Positions 10,714 to 21,914 of a stretch of DNA of 64,000 bases are shown in pieces. The notes under the pieces are model-generated. The model was not told where the DNA came from and searched no databases. It saw only the letters and a program-made list of their open reading frames with translations. Source of the stretch: Carya illinoinensis (lineage: Eukaryota > Streptophyta > Magnoliopsida > Fagales > Juglandaceae). Location of the stretch: contig NC_056762.1 in assembly GCF_018687715.1 (NCBI RefSeq), forward strand, positions 18,221,364 to 18,285,363. Direction: 5' to 3'. Positions within the stretch are counted from its first letter, which is position 1, and each line of letters opens with the position of its first letter. A program made the translations under genes and the position numbers.

Positions 10714-10902
10714 CCCTTTTTATTTTTACCGCATCTATGGTCGGATGGACCGGAACGAGAACCGAGCAATGGATTCTTAGGAAAATAACACCGACCCCAT
10801 CGCATAGCAATGGGTATCGATCAGATCGCCGGTTGGCATGGGATAGGCAGGGTGCGGCTAGGTCGTAATAGGATTATATTAGTTTTTCGCTGGTAGCATG
10901 AT

Positions 10903-11021
10903 GGGTGCGATCATACTAGCTCTAATGCACCGAATCCCACCACAACTCCACAGTTAAGCGTGCTTGGGCGAGAGTAGTACTAGGATGGGTGACCTCCTGG
11001 GAAGTCCTCGTGTTGCACCCC
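10903..11021 (+). rRNA. 5S rRNA: 5S rRNA gene, class T4
   Basis: C15T, A19T, G31A, T38C, G41C and G48A. C7 and a normal T-run. Confidence 0.86.
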
Positions 11022-11210
11022 CCCTTTTTATTTTTACCGCATCTCTGGTCGGATGGATCGGAACGAGAACCGGGCAATGGATTTTTAGGAAAATCGCACC
11101 GACCCCGTCGCATAGCGATGGGTATCGATCAGATCGCCGGTTGGCATTGGATAGGCAGGGTGCGGCTACGTCGTAATAGGATTATATTAGTTTTTCGCTG
11201 GTAGCATGAT

Positions 11211-11329
11211 GTGTGCGATCATACAAGCACTAATGCACCGGATCCCATCAGAACTCCGCAGTGATGCGTGCTTGGGCCAGAGTAGTACTAGGATGGGTGA
11301 CCTCCTGGGAAATCCTCGTGTTGCACCCC
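11211..11329 (+). rRNA. 5S rRNA: 5S rRNA gene, class A
   Basis: G2T, C15A, T53G, A55T, G68C and G102A. C12. The second T-run of the trailer is four, not five. Confidence 0.84.
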
Positions 11330-11523
11330 CCCCCCCCATTTTTATTTTACCGCATCTCTGGTCAGATGGACCGGAACGACAACCGGGCAATGGATTTTTA
11401 GGAAAATCGCACCGACCCCATCGCGTAGCAATGGGTTTTGATCAGATCGCCGGTTGGCATGGTATAGGCAGCGCGCGGCTAGGTCGTAATAGGATTATTT
11501 TAGTTTGTCGCTGGTAGCATGAT

Positions 11524-11642
11524 GGGTGCGATCATAGCAGGACTAGTGCACCGGATCCCATCAGAACTCCGCAGTTAACCGTGCTTGGGCAAGAGTAGTA
11601 CTAGGATAAGTGACCTACTGGGATGTCCTCGTGTTGCACCCC
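11524..11642 (+). rRNA. 5S rRNA: 5S rRNA gene, class B
   Basis: C14G, C18G, A23G, G56C, G68A, G85A, G86A, C94A and A101T. Confidence 0.82.
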
Positions 11643-11831
11643 CCATTTTTATTTTTACCGCATCTCTGGTCGGATGGACCGGAACGAGAACCGAGCAATG
11701 GATTTTTAGGAAAATCGCACCGACCCCATCACATAGAATTGGGTATCGATCAGAACGCCAATTGGCATGGGATAGGAAGGGTGCGGCTACGTCGTAATAG
11801 GATTATATTAGTTTTTCGCTGGTAGCATGAT

Positions 11832-11908
11832 GGGTGCGATCATACCATCACTAATGCACCGGATTACTAGGATGGGTGACCTTCTTGGAAGTCCTCGTGT
11901 TGCACCCC
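11832..11908 (+). pseudogene. 5S pseudogene, class D
   Basis: Nt 34-75 deleted, with G17T, C94T and G97T. The 3' end is otherwise consensus. Confidence 0.92.
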
Positions 11909-12097
11909 CCCTTTTTATTTTTACCGCATCTATGGTCGGATGGACCGGAACGAGAACCGAGCAATGGATTTTTAGGAAAATCACACCGACCCCATCGCAT
12001 AGCAATGGGTATCGATCAGATCGCCGGTTGGCATGGGATAGGCAGGGTGCAGCTAGGTCGTAATAGGATTATATTAGTTTTTCGCTGGTAGCATGAT

Positions 12098-12216
12098 GTG
12101 TGCGATCATACAAGCACTAATGCACCGGATCCCATCAGAACCCCGCAGTTAAGCGTGCTTGGGCGAGAGTAGTACTAGGATGGGTGACCTCCTGGAAAGC
12201 CCACGTGTTCCACCCC
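12098..12216 (+). rRNA. 5S rRNA: 5S rRNA gene, class A, CACGTG 3' variant
   Basis: G2T, C15A, T45C, G99A, T103C, T106A and G113C. T106A creates CACGTG at nt 105-110. C12. Confidence 0.83.
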
Positions 12217-12412
12217 CCCCCCCCAATTTTTATTTTTATCGCATCTCTGGTCGGATGGACTGGAACGAGAACCGAGCAATGGATTTTTAGGAAAATCGCA
12301 CCGACCCCATCACATAGAATTGGGTATCGATCAGATCGCCGATTGGCACGGGATAGGAAGGGTGCGGCTAGGTCGTAATAGGATTATATTAGTTTTTCGC
12401 TGGTAGCATGAT

Positions 12413-12489
12413 GGGTGCGATCATACCATCACTAATGCACCGGATTACTAGGATGGGTGACCTTCTTGGAAGTCCTCCTGTTGCACCCC
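12413..12489 (+). pseudogene. 5S pseudogene, class D
   Basis: Nt 34-75 deleted, with G17T, C94T, G97T and G108C. Trailer TTTTTATGTTT. Confidence 0.92.
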
Positions 12490-12678
12490 CCCTTTTTATG
12501 TTTACCGCATCTATGGTCGGATGGACCGGAACGAGAACCGAGCAATGGAATCTTAGGAAAATCGCACCGACCCCATCGCATAGCAATGGGTATCGATCAG
12601 ATCGCTGGTTGGCATGGGATACGCAGGGTGCGGCTAGGTCGTAATAGGATTATATTAGTTTTTCGCTGGTAGCATGAT

Positions 12679-12797
12679 GGGTGCGATCATACAAGCACTA
12701 ATGCACCGGATCCCATCAGAACCCTGCAGTTAAGCGTGCTTGGGCGAGAGTAGTACTAGGATGGGTGACCTCCTGGGAAGTCCTCGTGTTGCACCCC
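12679..12797 (+). rRNA. 5S rRNA: 5S rRNA gene, class A
   Basis: C15A, T45C and C47T; nt 2 is normal. C5-G-C trailer. Confidence 0.87.
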
Positions 12798-12986
12798 CGC
12801 TTTCTATTTTTACCGCATTTCTGGTCGGATGGACGGGAACGAGAACCGGGCAATGGATTGTTAGGAAAATCGCACCGACCCCATCGCATAGCGATGGGTA
12901 TCGATTAGATCGCCGGTTGGCATTGGATAGGCAAGGTGCGGCTACGTCGTAATAGGATTATATTAGTTTTTCGCTGGTAGCATGAT

Positions 12987-13105
12987 GTGTGCGATCATAC
13001 AAGCACTAATGCACCGGATCCCATCAGAACTCCGCAGTGAAGCGTGCTTGGGCGAGAGTAGTACTAGGATAGGTGACCTCCTGGGAAGTCCTCGTGTTGC
13101 ACCCC
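12987..13105 (+). rRNA. 5S rRNA: 5S rRNA gene, class A
   Basis: G2T, C15A, T53G and G85A. C16 then ATTTTT. Confidence 0.85.
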
Positions 13106-13304
13106 CCCCCCCCCCCCATTTTTATTTTTACCGCATCTCTGGTCGGATGGACCGGTACGACAACCGGGCAATGGATTTTTAGGAAAATCAAACCGACCCC
13201 ATCGCATAGCAATGGGTATCGATCAGATCGCAGGTCGGCATGGGATAGGTAGGGTGCGGCTAGGTCGTAATAGGATTATTTTAGTTTTTCACTGGTAGCA
13301 TGAT

Positions 13305-13423
13305 GGGTGCGATCATAGCAGCACTAATGCACCGGATCCCAACAGAAGTCCGCAGTTAACCGTGCTTGGGCGAGAGTAGTACTAGGATGGGTGACCTCCT
13401 GGGACGACCTCGTGTTGCACACC
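13305..13423 (+). rRNA. 5S rRNA: 5S rRNA gene, class G
   Basis: C14G, T38A, C44G, G56C, A101C, T103A and C117A. Confidence 0.83.
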
Positions 13424-13612
13424 CCATTTTTATTTTTACCGCATCTCTGGTCGGATGGACCGGAATGAGAACGGAGCAATGGATTTTTAGGAAAATCGCA
13501 CCGACCCCATCGCGAAGCAATGGGTTTGGATCAGATCGCCGGTTGGCATGGGATAGGCAGGGTGCGACTAGGTCGTAATAGGTTTATATTAGTTTTTCGC
13601 TGGTAGCATGAT

Positions 13613-13731
13613 GGATGCGATCATACTAGCACTAATGCACTGAATCCGACCACAATTCCGCAGTTAAGCGTGCTTGGGCGAGAGTAGTACTAGGATGGGT
13701 GACCTCCTGGGAAGTCCTCGTGTTGCACCCC
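13613..13731 (+). rRNA. 5S rRNA: 5S rRNA gene, class T, GGATGCG start
   Basis: G3A, C15T, C29T, G31A, C36G, T38C, G41C and C44T. The upstream region reads GGTTTATATTAG with normal spacing. C12. Confidence 0.84.
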
Positions 13732-13927
13732 CCCCCCCCAATTTTTATTTTTACCGCATCTCTGGTCGGATGGACCGGAACGAGAACCAGGCAATGGATT
13801 TTTAGGAAAATCGCACCGACCCCATCGCATAGCAATGGGTTTTGATCAGATCGCTGGTTGGCATGGGATAGGCAGCGCGCGGCTAGGTCGTAATAGGATT
13901 ATTTTAGTTTGTCGCTGGTAGCATGAT

Positions 13928-14046
13928 GGGTGCGATCATAGCAGGACTAGTGCACCGGATCCCATCAGAACTCCGCAGTTAACCGTGCTTGGGCGAGAGT
14001 AGTACTAGGATAAGTGACCTCCTGGGATGTCCTCGTGTTGCACCCC
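13928..14046 (+). rRNA. 5S rRNA: 5S rRNA gene, class B
   Basis: Same changes as at 4,514. First gene of higher-order copy C. Confidence 0.84.
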
Positions 14047-14235
14047 CCATTTTTATTTTTACCGCATCTCTGGTCGGATGGACCGGAACGAGAACCGAGC
14101 AATGGATTTTTAGGAAAATCGCACCGACCCCATCACATAGAATTGGGTATCGATCAGAACGCCAATTGGCACGGGATAGGAAGGGTGCGGCTAGGTCGTA
14201 ATAGGATTATATTAGTTTTTCGCTGGTAGCATGAT

Positions 14236-14312
14236 GGGTGCGATCATACCATCACTAATGCACCGGATTACTAGGATGGGTGACCTTCTTGGATGTCCTC
14301 GTGTTGCACCCC
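14236..14312 (+). pseudogene. 5S pseudogene, class D
   Basis: Nt 34-75 deleted, with G17T, C94T, G97T and A101T. Confidence 0.92.
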
Positions 14313-14501
14313 CCATTTTTATTTTTACCGCATCTCTGGTCGGATGGACCGGAACGAGAACCGAGCAATGGATTTTTAGGAAAATCACACCGACCCCATC
14401 ACATAGAATTGGGTATCGATCAGATCGCCGATTGGCACGGGATAGGAAGGGTGCGGCTAGGTCGTAATAGGATTATATTAGTTTTTCGCTGGTAGCATGA
14501 T

Positions 14502-14578
14502 GGGTGCAATCATACCATCACTAATGCACCGGATTACTAGGATGGGTGACCTTCTTGGAAGTCCTCCTGTTGCACCCC
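14502..14578 (+). pseudogene. 5S pseudogene, class D
   Basis: Nt 34-75 deleted, with G7A, G17T, C94T, G97T and G108C. Confidence 0.92.
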
Positions 14579-14767
14579 CCCTTTTTATGTTTACCGCATC
14601 TATGGTCGGATGGACCGGAACGAGAACCGAGCAATGGAATCTTAGGAAAATCGCACCGACCCCATCGCATAGCAATGGGTATCGATCAGATCGCTGGTTG
14701 GCATGGGATACGCAGGGTGCGGCTAAGTCGTAATAGGATTATAATAGTTTTTCGCTGGTAGCATGAT

Positions 14768-14886
14768 GTGTGCGATCATACAAGCACTAATGCACCAGAT
14801 CCCATCAGAACCCCGCAGTTAAGCGTGCTTGGGCGAGAGTAGTACTAGGGTGGGTGACCTCCTGGGAAGTCCTCGTGTTGCACCCC
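14768..14886 (+). rRNA. 5S rRNA: 5S rRNA gene, class A
   Basis: G2T, C15A, G30A, T45C and A83G, as at 5,354. Upstream TATAATAG. Confidence 0.87.
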
Positions 14887-15075
14887 CGCTTTCTATTTTT
14901 ACCGCATTTCTGGTCGGATGGACGGGAACGAGGACCGGGCAATGGATTGTTAGGAAAATCGCACCGACCCCATCGCATAGCGATGGGTATCGATCAGATC
15001 GCCGGTTGGCATGGGATAGGCAGGGTGCGGCTAGGTCGTAATAGGATTATATTAGTTTTTCGCTGGTAGCATGAT

Positions 15076-15194
15076 GGGTGCGATCATACTAGCTCTAATG
15101 CACTGAATCCCACCACAATTCCGCAGTTAAGCGTGCTTGGGCGAGAGTATTACTAGGATGGGTGACCTCCTGGGAAGTCCTCGTGTTGCACCCC
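15076..15194 (+). rRNA. 5S rRNA: 5S rRNA gene, class T
   Basis: Class T plus A19T and G75T. C9. Confidence 0.86.
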
Positions 15195-15387
15195 CCCCCA
15201 ATTTTTATTTTTACCGCATCTCTGGTCGGATGGACCGGAACGAGAACCAGGCAATGGATTTTTAGGAAAATCGCACCGACCCCATCGCGTAGCAATGGGT
15301 TTCGATCAGATCGCCGGTTGGCATGGGATAGGCAGCGCGCGGCTAGGTCGTAATAGGATTATTTTAGTTTTTCGCTGGTAGCATGAT

Positions 15388-15506
15388 GGGTGCGATCATA
15401 GCAGGACTAGTGCACCGGATCCCATCAGAACTCCGCAGTTAACCGTGCTTGGGCGAGAGTAGTACTAGGATAAGTGACCTCCTGGGACGTCCTCGTGTTG
15501 CACCCC
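15388..15506 (+). rRNA. 5S rRNA: 5S rRNA gene, class B
   Basis: C14G, C18G, A23G, G56C, G85A, G86A and A101C. The GC element is intact here, unlike at 5,974. Confidence 0.84.
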
Positions 15507-15695
15507 CCATTTTTATTTTTACCGCATCTCTGGTCGGATGGACCGGAACGAGAACCGAGCAATGGATTCTTAGGAAAATCGCACCGACCCGATCGCATAG
15601 CAATGGGTATCGATCAGATCGCCGGTTGGCATGGGATAGGTAGGGTGCGGCTAGGTCGTAATAGGATTATATTAGTTTTTCGCTGGTAGCATGAT

Positions 15696-15814
15696 GTGTG
15701 CGATCATACAAGCACTAATGCACCAGATCCAATCAGAACTCCGTAGTTAACCGTGCTTGGGCGAGAGTAGTACTAGGATAAGTGACCTCCTGGGACGTCC
15801 TCGTCTTGCACCCC
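15696..15814 (+). rRNA. 5S rRNA: 5S rRNA gene, class B
   Basis: G2T, C15A, G30A, C36A, C49T, G56C, G85A, G86A, A101C and G110C. C9 then TCCCCAATTTTT. Confidence 0.82.
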
Positions 15815-16012
15815 CCCCCTCCCCAATTTTTATTTTTACCGCATCTCTGGTCGGATGGACCGGAACGAGAACCGAGCAATGGATTTTTAGGAAAATCGCA
15901 TCGAACCCATCGCGTAGCAATGGGTATGGATCAGATCGCCGGTTGGCATGGGATAGGCAGGGTGCGGCTAGGTCGTAATAGGATTATATTAGTTTTTCGC
16001 TGGTAGCTTGAT

Positions 16013-16131
16013 GGGTGCGATCATACTAGCACTAACGCACTGAATCCCACCACAATTCCGCAGTTAAGCGTGCTTGGGCGAGAGTAGTACTAGGATGGGT
16101 GACCTCTTGGGAAGTCCTCGTGTTGCACCCC
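16013..16131 (+). rRNA. 5S rRNA: 5S rRNA gene, class T
   Basis: Class T plus T24C and C95T. Preceded by GCTTGAT. Confidence 0.86.
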
Positions 16132-16320
16132 CCCTTTTTATTTTTGCCGCATCTCTAGTCGGATGGACTGGAACGAGAACCGGGCAATGGATTTTTAGGA
16201 AAATCAAACCGACCCCATCGCATAGCAATGGGTATCGATTAGATCGCTGGTCGGCATGGGATAGGCAGGGTGCGGCTAGGTCGTAATAGGATTATTTTAG
16301 TTTTTCGCTGGTAGCATGAT

Positions 16321-16439
16321 GTGTGCGATCATACAAGCACTAATGCACCGGATCCCATCAGAACCCCGCAGTTAAGCGTGCTTGGGCGAGAGTAGTACTA
16401 GGATGGGTGACCTCCTGGGAAGTACTCGTCTTGCACCCC
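16321..16439 (+). rRNA. 5S rRNA: 5S rRNA gene, class A
   Basis: G2T, C15A, T45C, C104A and G110C. C6 then TTTCTATTTTT. Confidence 0.86.
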
Positions 16440-16627
16440 CCTTTCTATTTTTACCGCATTTCTGGTCGGATGGACGGGAACGAGAACTGGGCAATGGATT
16501 TTTAGGAAAATCGCACCGACCCCATCGCATAGCGATGGGTATCGATCAGATCGCCAGTTGGCATTGGATAGGCAGGGTGCGGCTACGTCGTAATAGGATT
16601 ATATTAGTTCTTCGCTGGTAGCATGAT

Positions 16628-16746
16628 GGGTGCGATCATACTAGAACTAATACACTGAATCCCACCACAATTCCGCAGTTAAGCGTGCTTGGGCGAGAGT
16701 AGTACGAGGATGGGTGACCTCCTGGGAAGTCCTCGTGTTGCACCCC
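16628..16746 (+). rRNA. 5S rRNA: 5S rRNA gene, class T
   Basis: Class T plus C18A, G25A and T79G. C9 then TTTTATTTTT. Confidence 0.85.
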
Positions 16747-16936
16747 CCCCCTTTTATTTTTGCCGCATCTCTGGTCGGATGGACCGGAACGAGAACCGGG
16801 CAATGGATTTTTAGGAGAATCGCACTCACCCCATCGCATAGCGATGGGTATCGATCAGATCGCCGGTTGGCAAGGGATAGGCAGGGGGCGGGTACGTCGT
16901 AATAGGATTATATTAGTTTTTCGCTGGTAGCATGAT

Positions 16937-17055
16937 GGGTGCGATCATACGAGCACTAATGCACCGGATCGCATCAGAACTTCGCTGTTAAGCGTGCTTG
17001 GGCGAGAGTCGTACTAGGATGGGTGACCTCCTGGGAAGTCCTCGTGTTGCACCCC
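16937..17055 (+). rRNA. 5S rRNA: 5S rRNA gene, class R
   Basis: C15G, C35G, C46T, A50T and A74C. C16 then AAATTTTT. Confidence 0.85.
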
Positions 17056-17256
17056 CCCCCCCCCCCCAAATTTTTATTTTTACCGCATCTCTGGTCGGAT
17101 GGACCGGAAGGAGAACCGAGCAATCGATTTTTAGGAAAATTGCACCGACCCCATCACATAAAAATGGGTATCGATCAGATCACCGATTGGCACGGGATAG
17201 GCAGGGTGCGGCTAGGTCGTAATAGGATTATTTTAGTTTTTCGCTGGTAGCATGAT

Positions 17257-17375
17257 GGGTGCGATCATAGTAGCACTAATGCACCGAATCCCACAACAAC
17301 TCCGCAGTTAAGCGTGCGTGGGTGAGAGTGGTACTAGGATGGGTGACCTCCTGGGAAGTCCTCGTGTTGCACCCC
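17257..17375 (+). rRNA. 5S rRNA: 5S rRNA gene, class S
   Basis: Third copy of the nine-change class S type. The spacer hairpin 1 region reads GGTTGGATGG. Confidence 0.82.
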
Positions 17376-17564
17376 CCCTTTTTATTTTTACCGCATCTCT
17401 GGTTGGATGGATCGGAACGAGAACCGGGCAATGGATTTTTAGGAAAATCGCACCGACCCCATCGCATAGCGATGGGTATCGATCAAATCGCCGGTTGGCA
17501 TTGGATAGGCAGGGTGCGGCTACGTCGTAATAGGATTATATTAGTTTTTCGCTGGTAGCATGAT

Positions 17565-17683
17565 GTGTGCGATCATACAAGCACCAATGCACCGGATCCC
17601 ATCAGAACTCCGCAGTGAAGCGTGCTTGGGCCAGAGTAGTACTAGGATGGGTGACCTCCTGGGAAATCCTCGTGTTGCACCCC
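17565..17683 (+). rRNA. 5S rRNA: 5S rRNA gene, class A
   Basis: G2T, C15A, T21C, T53G, G68C and G102A. It lacks the C29T of its equivalents. C15. Confidence 0.84.
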
Positions 17684-17881
17684 CCCCCCCCCCCATTTTT
17701 ATTTTTACCGCATCTCTGGTCGGATGGACCGGAACGACAACCGGGCAATGGATTTTTAGGAAAATCAAACCGACCCCAACGCATAGCAATGGGTATCGAT
17801 CAGATCGCTGGTCGGCGTGGGATAGGTAGGGTGCGGCTAGGTCGTAATAGGATTATTTTAGTTTTTCACTGGTAGCATGAT

Positions 17882-18000
17882 GGGTGCGATCATAGCAGCT
17901 CTAATGCACCGGATCCCATCAGAACTCCGCAGTTAACCGTGCTTGGGCGAGAGTAGTACTAGGATGGGTGACCTCCTGGGACGTCCTCGTGTTGCACCCC
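17882..18000 (+). rRNA. 5S rRNA: 5S rRNA gene, class G
   Basis: C14G, A19T, G56C and A101C, as at 8,461. C6. Confidence 0.85.
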
Positions 18001-18189
18001 CCATTTTTATTTTTACCGCATCTCTGGTCGGATGGACCGGAACGAGAACGGAGCAATGGATTTTTAGGAAAATCGCACCGACCACATCGCGTAGCAATGG
18101 GTTTGGATCAGATCGCCGGTTGGCACGGGATAGGCAGGGTGCGGCTAGGTCGTAATAGGATTATATTAGTTTTTCGCTGGTAGCATGAT

Positions 18190-18308
18190 GGGTGCGATCA
18201 TACAAGCAGTAATGCACCGGATCCCATCAGAACTCCGCAGTGAAGCGTGCTTGGGCGAGAGTAGTACTAGGATGGGTGACCTCTTGGGAAGACCTCGTGT
18301 TGCACCCC
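18190..18308 (+). rRNA. 5S rRNA: 5S rRNA gene, class A
   Basis: C15A, C20G, T53G, C95T and T103A. C11, against 17 in the equivalent at 8,769. Confidence 0.86.
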
Positions 18309-18502
18309 CCCCCCCATTTTTATTTTTACCGCATCTCTGGTCGGATGGACCGGAACGACAACCGGGCAATGGATTTTTAGGAAAATCAAACCGACCCCAT
18401 CGCATAGCAATGGGTATCGATCAGATCGCTGGTCGGCATGGGATAGGTAGGGTGCGGCTAGGTCGTAATAGTATTATTTTAGTTTTTCACTGGTAGCATG
18501 AT

Positions 18503-18621
18503 GGGTGCGATCATAGCAGCACTAATGCTCCGGATCCCATCAGAACTCCGCAGTTAACCGTGCTTGGGCGAGAGTAGTACTAGGATGGGTGACCTCCTGG
18601 GATGACCTCGTGTTGCACCCC
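18503..18621 (+). rRNA. 5S rRNA: 5S rRNA gene, class G
   Basis: C14G, A27T, G56C, A101T and T103A. The following spacer has the 9-bp hairpin 1 deletion near 18,652. Confidence 0.84.
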
Positions 18622-18801
18622 CCATTTTTATTTTTACCGCATCTCTGGTCGGAACGAGAACGGAGCAATGGATTTTTAGGAAAATCGCACCGACCCCATC
18701 ACGTAGCTATGGGTTTGGATCAAATCGCCGGTTGGCATGGGATAGGCAGGGTGCGGCTAGGTCGTAATAGGATTGTATTAGTTTTTCGCTGGTAGCATGA
18801 T

Positions 18802-18920
18802 GGGTGCGATCATACTAGCTCTAATGCACTGAATCCCACCACAATTCCGCAGTTAAGCGTGCTTGGGCGAGAGTAGTACTAGGATGGGTGACCTCCTGGG
18901 AAGTCCTCGTGTTGCACCCC
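18802..18920 (+). rRNA. 5S rRNA: 5S rRNA gene, class T
   Basis: Class T plus A19T. C15. The upstream box reads TGTATTAG. Confidence 0.86.
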
Positions 18921-19119
18921 CCCCCCCCCCCAATTTTTATTTTTACCGCATCTCTGGTCGGATGGACCGGAACGACAACCGGGCAATGGATTTTTAGGAA
19001 AATCAAACCGACCCCATCGCATAGCAGTGGGTATCGATCAGATCGCTGGTCGGCATGGGATAGGTAGGGTGCGGCTAGGTCGTAATAGGATTATTTTAGT
19101 TTTTCACTGGTAGCATGAT

Positions 19120-19238
19120 GGGTGCGATCATAGCAGCACTAATGCACCGGATCCCAACAGAACTCCGCAGTTAACAGTGCTTGGGCGAGAGTAGTACTAG
19201 GATGGGTGACCTCCTGGGACGACCTCGTGTTGCACACC
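19120..19238 (+). rRNA. 5S rRNA: 5S rRNA gene, class G
   Basis: C14G, T38A, G56C, C57A, A101C, T103A and C117A, as at 9,707. Confidence 0.82.
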
Positions 19239-19427
19239 CCATTTTTATTTTTACCGCATCTCTGGTCGGATGGACCGGAACGAGAACGGAGCAATGGATT
19301 TTTAGGAAAATCGCACCGACCCCATCGCGTAGCAATGGGTTTGGATCAGATCGCCGGTTGGCATGGGATAGGCAGGGTGCGGCTAGGTCGTAATAGGATT
19401 ATATTAGTTTTTCGCTGGTAGCATGAT

Positions 19428-19546
19428 GGGTGCGATCATACTAGCACTAATGCACTGAATCCCACCACAATTCCGCAGTTAAGCGTGCTTGGGCGAGAGT
19501 AGTACTAGGATGGGTGACCTCCTGGGAAGTCCTCGTGTTGCACCCC
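19428..19546 (+). rRNA. 5S rRNA: 5S rRNA gene, class T
   Basis: Plain class T. C17, against 11 in the equivalent at 10,015. Confidence 0.86.
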
Positions 19547-19747
19547 CCCCCCCCCCCCCAATTTTTATTTTTACCGCATCTCTGGTCGGATGGACCGGAA
19601 CGAGAACCGGGCAATGGATTTTTAGGAAAATCGCACCGACCCCATCGCGTAGCAATGGGTTTTGATCAGATCGCCGGTTGGCATGGGATAGGCAGCGCGC
19701 GGCTAGGTCGTAATAGGATTATTTTAGTTTGTCGCTGGTAGCATGAT

Positions 19748-19866
19748 GGGTGCGATCATAGCAGGACTAGTGCACCGGATCCCATCAGAACTCCGCAGTT
19801 AACCGTGCTTGGGAGAGAGTAGTACTAGGATAAGTGACCTCCTGGGATGTCCTCGTGTCGCACCCC
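19748..19866 (+). rRNA. 5S rRNA: 5S rRNA gene, class B
   Basis: C14G, C18G, A23G, G56C, C67A, G85A, G86A, A101T and T112C. Confidence 0.82.
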
Positions 19867-20055
19867 CCATTTTTATTTTTACCGCATCTCTGGTCGGATG
19901 GACCGGAACGAGAACCGAGCAATGGATATTTAGGAAAATCGCACCGACCCCATCACATAGAATTGGGTATCGATCAGATCGCCAATTGGCACGGGATAGG
20001 AAGGGTGCGGCTAGGTCGTAATAGGATTATATTAGTTTTTCGCTGGTAGCATGAT

Positions 20056-20132
20056 GGGTGCGATCATACCATCACTAATGCACCGGATTACTAGGATGGG
20101 TGACCTTCTTGGAAGTCCTCGTGTTGCATCCC
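20056..20132 (+). pseudogene. 5S pseudogene, class D
   Basis: Nt 34-75 deleted, with G17T, C94T, G97T and C116T. Confidence 0.92.
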
Positions 20133-20321
20133 CCCTTTTTATTTTTACCGCATCTATGGTCGGATGGACCGGAACGAGAACCGAGCAATGGATTCTTAGG
20201 AAAATAACACCGACCCCATCGCATAGCAATGGGTATCGATCAGATCGCCGGTTGGCATGGGATAGGCAGGGTGCGGCTAGGTCGTAATAGGATTATATTA
20301 GTTTTTCGCTGGTAGCATGAT

Positions 20322-20440
20322 GGGTGCGATCATACTAGCTCTAATGCACCGAATCCCACCACAACTCCACAGTTAAGCGTGCTTGGGCGAGAGTAGTACT
20401 AGGATGGGTGACCTCCTGGGAAGTCCTCGTGTTGCACCCC
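20322..20440 (+). rRNA. 5S rRNA: 5S rRNA gene, class T4
   Basis: C15T, A19T, G31A, T38C, G41C and G48A, as at 10,903. Confidence 0.86.
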
Positions 20441-20629
20441 CCCTTTTTATTTTTACCGCATCTCTGGTCGGATGGATCGGAACGAGAACCGGGCAATGGA
20501 TTTTTAGGAAAATCGCACCGACGCCGTCGCATAGCGATGGGTATCGATCAGATCGCCGGTTGGCATTGGATAGGCAGGGTGCGGCTACGTCGTAATAGGA
20601 TTATATTAGTTTTTCGCTGGTAGCATGAT

Positions 20630-20748
20630 GTGTGCGATCATACAAGCACTAATGCACCGGATCCCATCAGAACTCCGCAGTGATGCGTGCTTGGGCCAGA
20701 GTAGTACTAGGATGGGTGACCTCCTGGGAAATCCTCGTGTTGCACCCC
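20630..20748 (+). rRNA. 5S rRNA: 5S rRNA gene, class A
   Basis: G2T, C15A, T53G, A55T, G68C and G102A. C15. Confidence 0.84.
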
Positions 20749-20946
20749 CCCCCCCCCCCATTTTTATTTTTACCGCATCTCTGGTCAGATGGACCGGAAC
20801 GACAACCGGGCAATGGATTTTTAGGAAAATCGCACCGACCCCATCGCGTAGCGATGGGTTTTGATCAGATCGCCGGTTGGCATGGGATAGGCAGCGTGCG
20901 GCTAGGTCGTAATAGGATTATTTTAGTTTGTCGCTGGTAGCATGAT

Positions 20947-21065
20947 GGGTGCGATCATAGCAGGACTAGTGCACCGGATCCCATCAGAACTCCGCAGTTA
21001 ACCGTGCTTGGGCAAGAGTAGTACTAGGATAAGTGACCTACTGGGATGTCCTCGTGTTGCACCCC
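20947..21065 (+). rRNA. 5S rRNA: 5S rRNA gene, class B
   Basis: C14G, C18G, A23G, G56C, G68A, G85A, G86A, C94A and A101T, as at 11,524. Confidence 0.82.
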
Positions 21066-21254
21066 CCATTTTTATTTTTACCGCATCTCTGGTCGGATGG
21101 ACCGGAACGAGAACCGAGCAATGGATTTTTAGGAAAATCGCACCGACCCCATCACATAGAATTGGGTATCGATCAGAACGCCAATTGGCATGGGATAGGA
21201 AGGGTGCGGCTACGTCGTAATAGGATTATATTAGTTTTTCGCTGGTAGCATGAT

Positions 21255-21331
21255 GGGTGCGATCATACCATCACTAATGCACCGGATTACTAGGATGGGT
21301 GACCTTCTTGGAAGTCCTCGTGTTGCACCCC
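21255..21331 (+). pseudogene. 5S pseudogene, class D
   Basis: Nt 34-75 deleted, with G17T, C94T and G97T. Confidence 0.92.
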
Positions 21332-21520
21332 CCCTTTTTATTTTTACCGCATCTATGGTCGGATGGACCGGAACGAGAACCGAGCAATGGATTTTTAGGA
21401 AAATCACACCGACCCCATCGCATAGCAATGGGTATCGATTAGATCGCCGGTTGGCATGGGATAGGCAGGGTGCAGCTAGGTCGTAATAGGATTATATTAG
21501 TTTTTCGCTGGTAGCATGAT

Positions 21521-21639
21521 GTGTGCGATCATACAAGCACTAATGCACCGGATCCCATCAGAACCCCGCAGTTAAGCGTGCTTGGGCGAGAGTAGTACTA
21601 GGATGGGTGACCTCCTGGAAAGCCCACGTGTTCCACCCC
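21521..21639 (+). rRNA. 5S rRNA: 5S rRNA gene, class A, CACGTG 3' variant
   Basis: G2T, C15A, T45C, G99A, T103C, T106A and G113C. C14. Confidence 0.83.
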
Positions 21640-21837
21640 CCCCCCCCCCAATTTTTATTTTTATCGCATCTCTGGTCGGATGGACTGGAACGAGAACCGA
21701 GCAATGGATTTTTAGGAAAATCGCACCGACCCCATCACATAGAATTGGGTATCGATCAGATCGCCGATTGGCACGGGATAGGAAGGGTGCGGCTAGGTCG
21801 TAATAGGATTATATTAGTTTTTCGCTGGTAGCATGAT

Positions 21838-21914
21838 GGGTGCGATCATACCATCACTAATGCACCGGATTACTAGGATGGGTGACCTTCTTGGAAGTCC
21901 TCCTGTTGCACCCC
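21838..21914 (+). pseudogene. 5S pseudogene, class D
   Basis: Nt 34-75 deleted, with G17T, C94T, G97T and G108C. Its spacer has lost 14 bp near 21,990, giving a 252-bp unit. Confidence 0.92.

Larger units (their letters stand above)
4514..13927 (+). repeat. Higher-order repeat copy B (31 units, 9,414 bp)
   Basis: This is the complete version of the left higher-order repeat. It begins with a class B gene followed by two successive class D pseudogenes, as at 1 and 13,928. It ends with the class A, G and GGATGCG-type T genes at 12,987, 13,305 and 13,613. Rare changes such as the 9-bp spacer deletion near 9,237 and C117A at 9,707 recur about 9.41-9.42 kb further on. Confidence 0.85.
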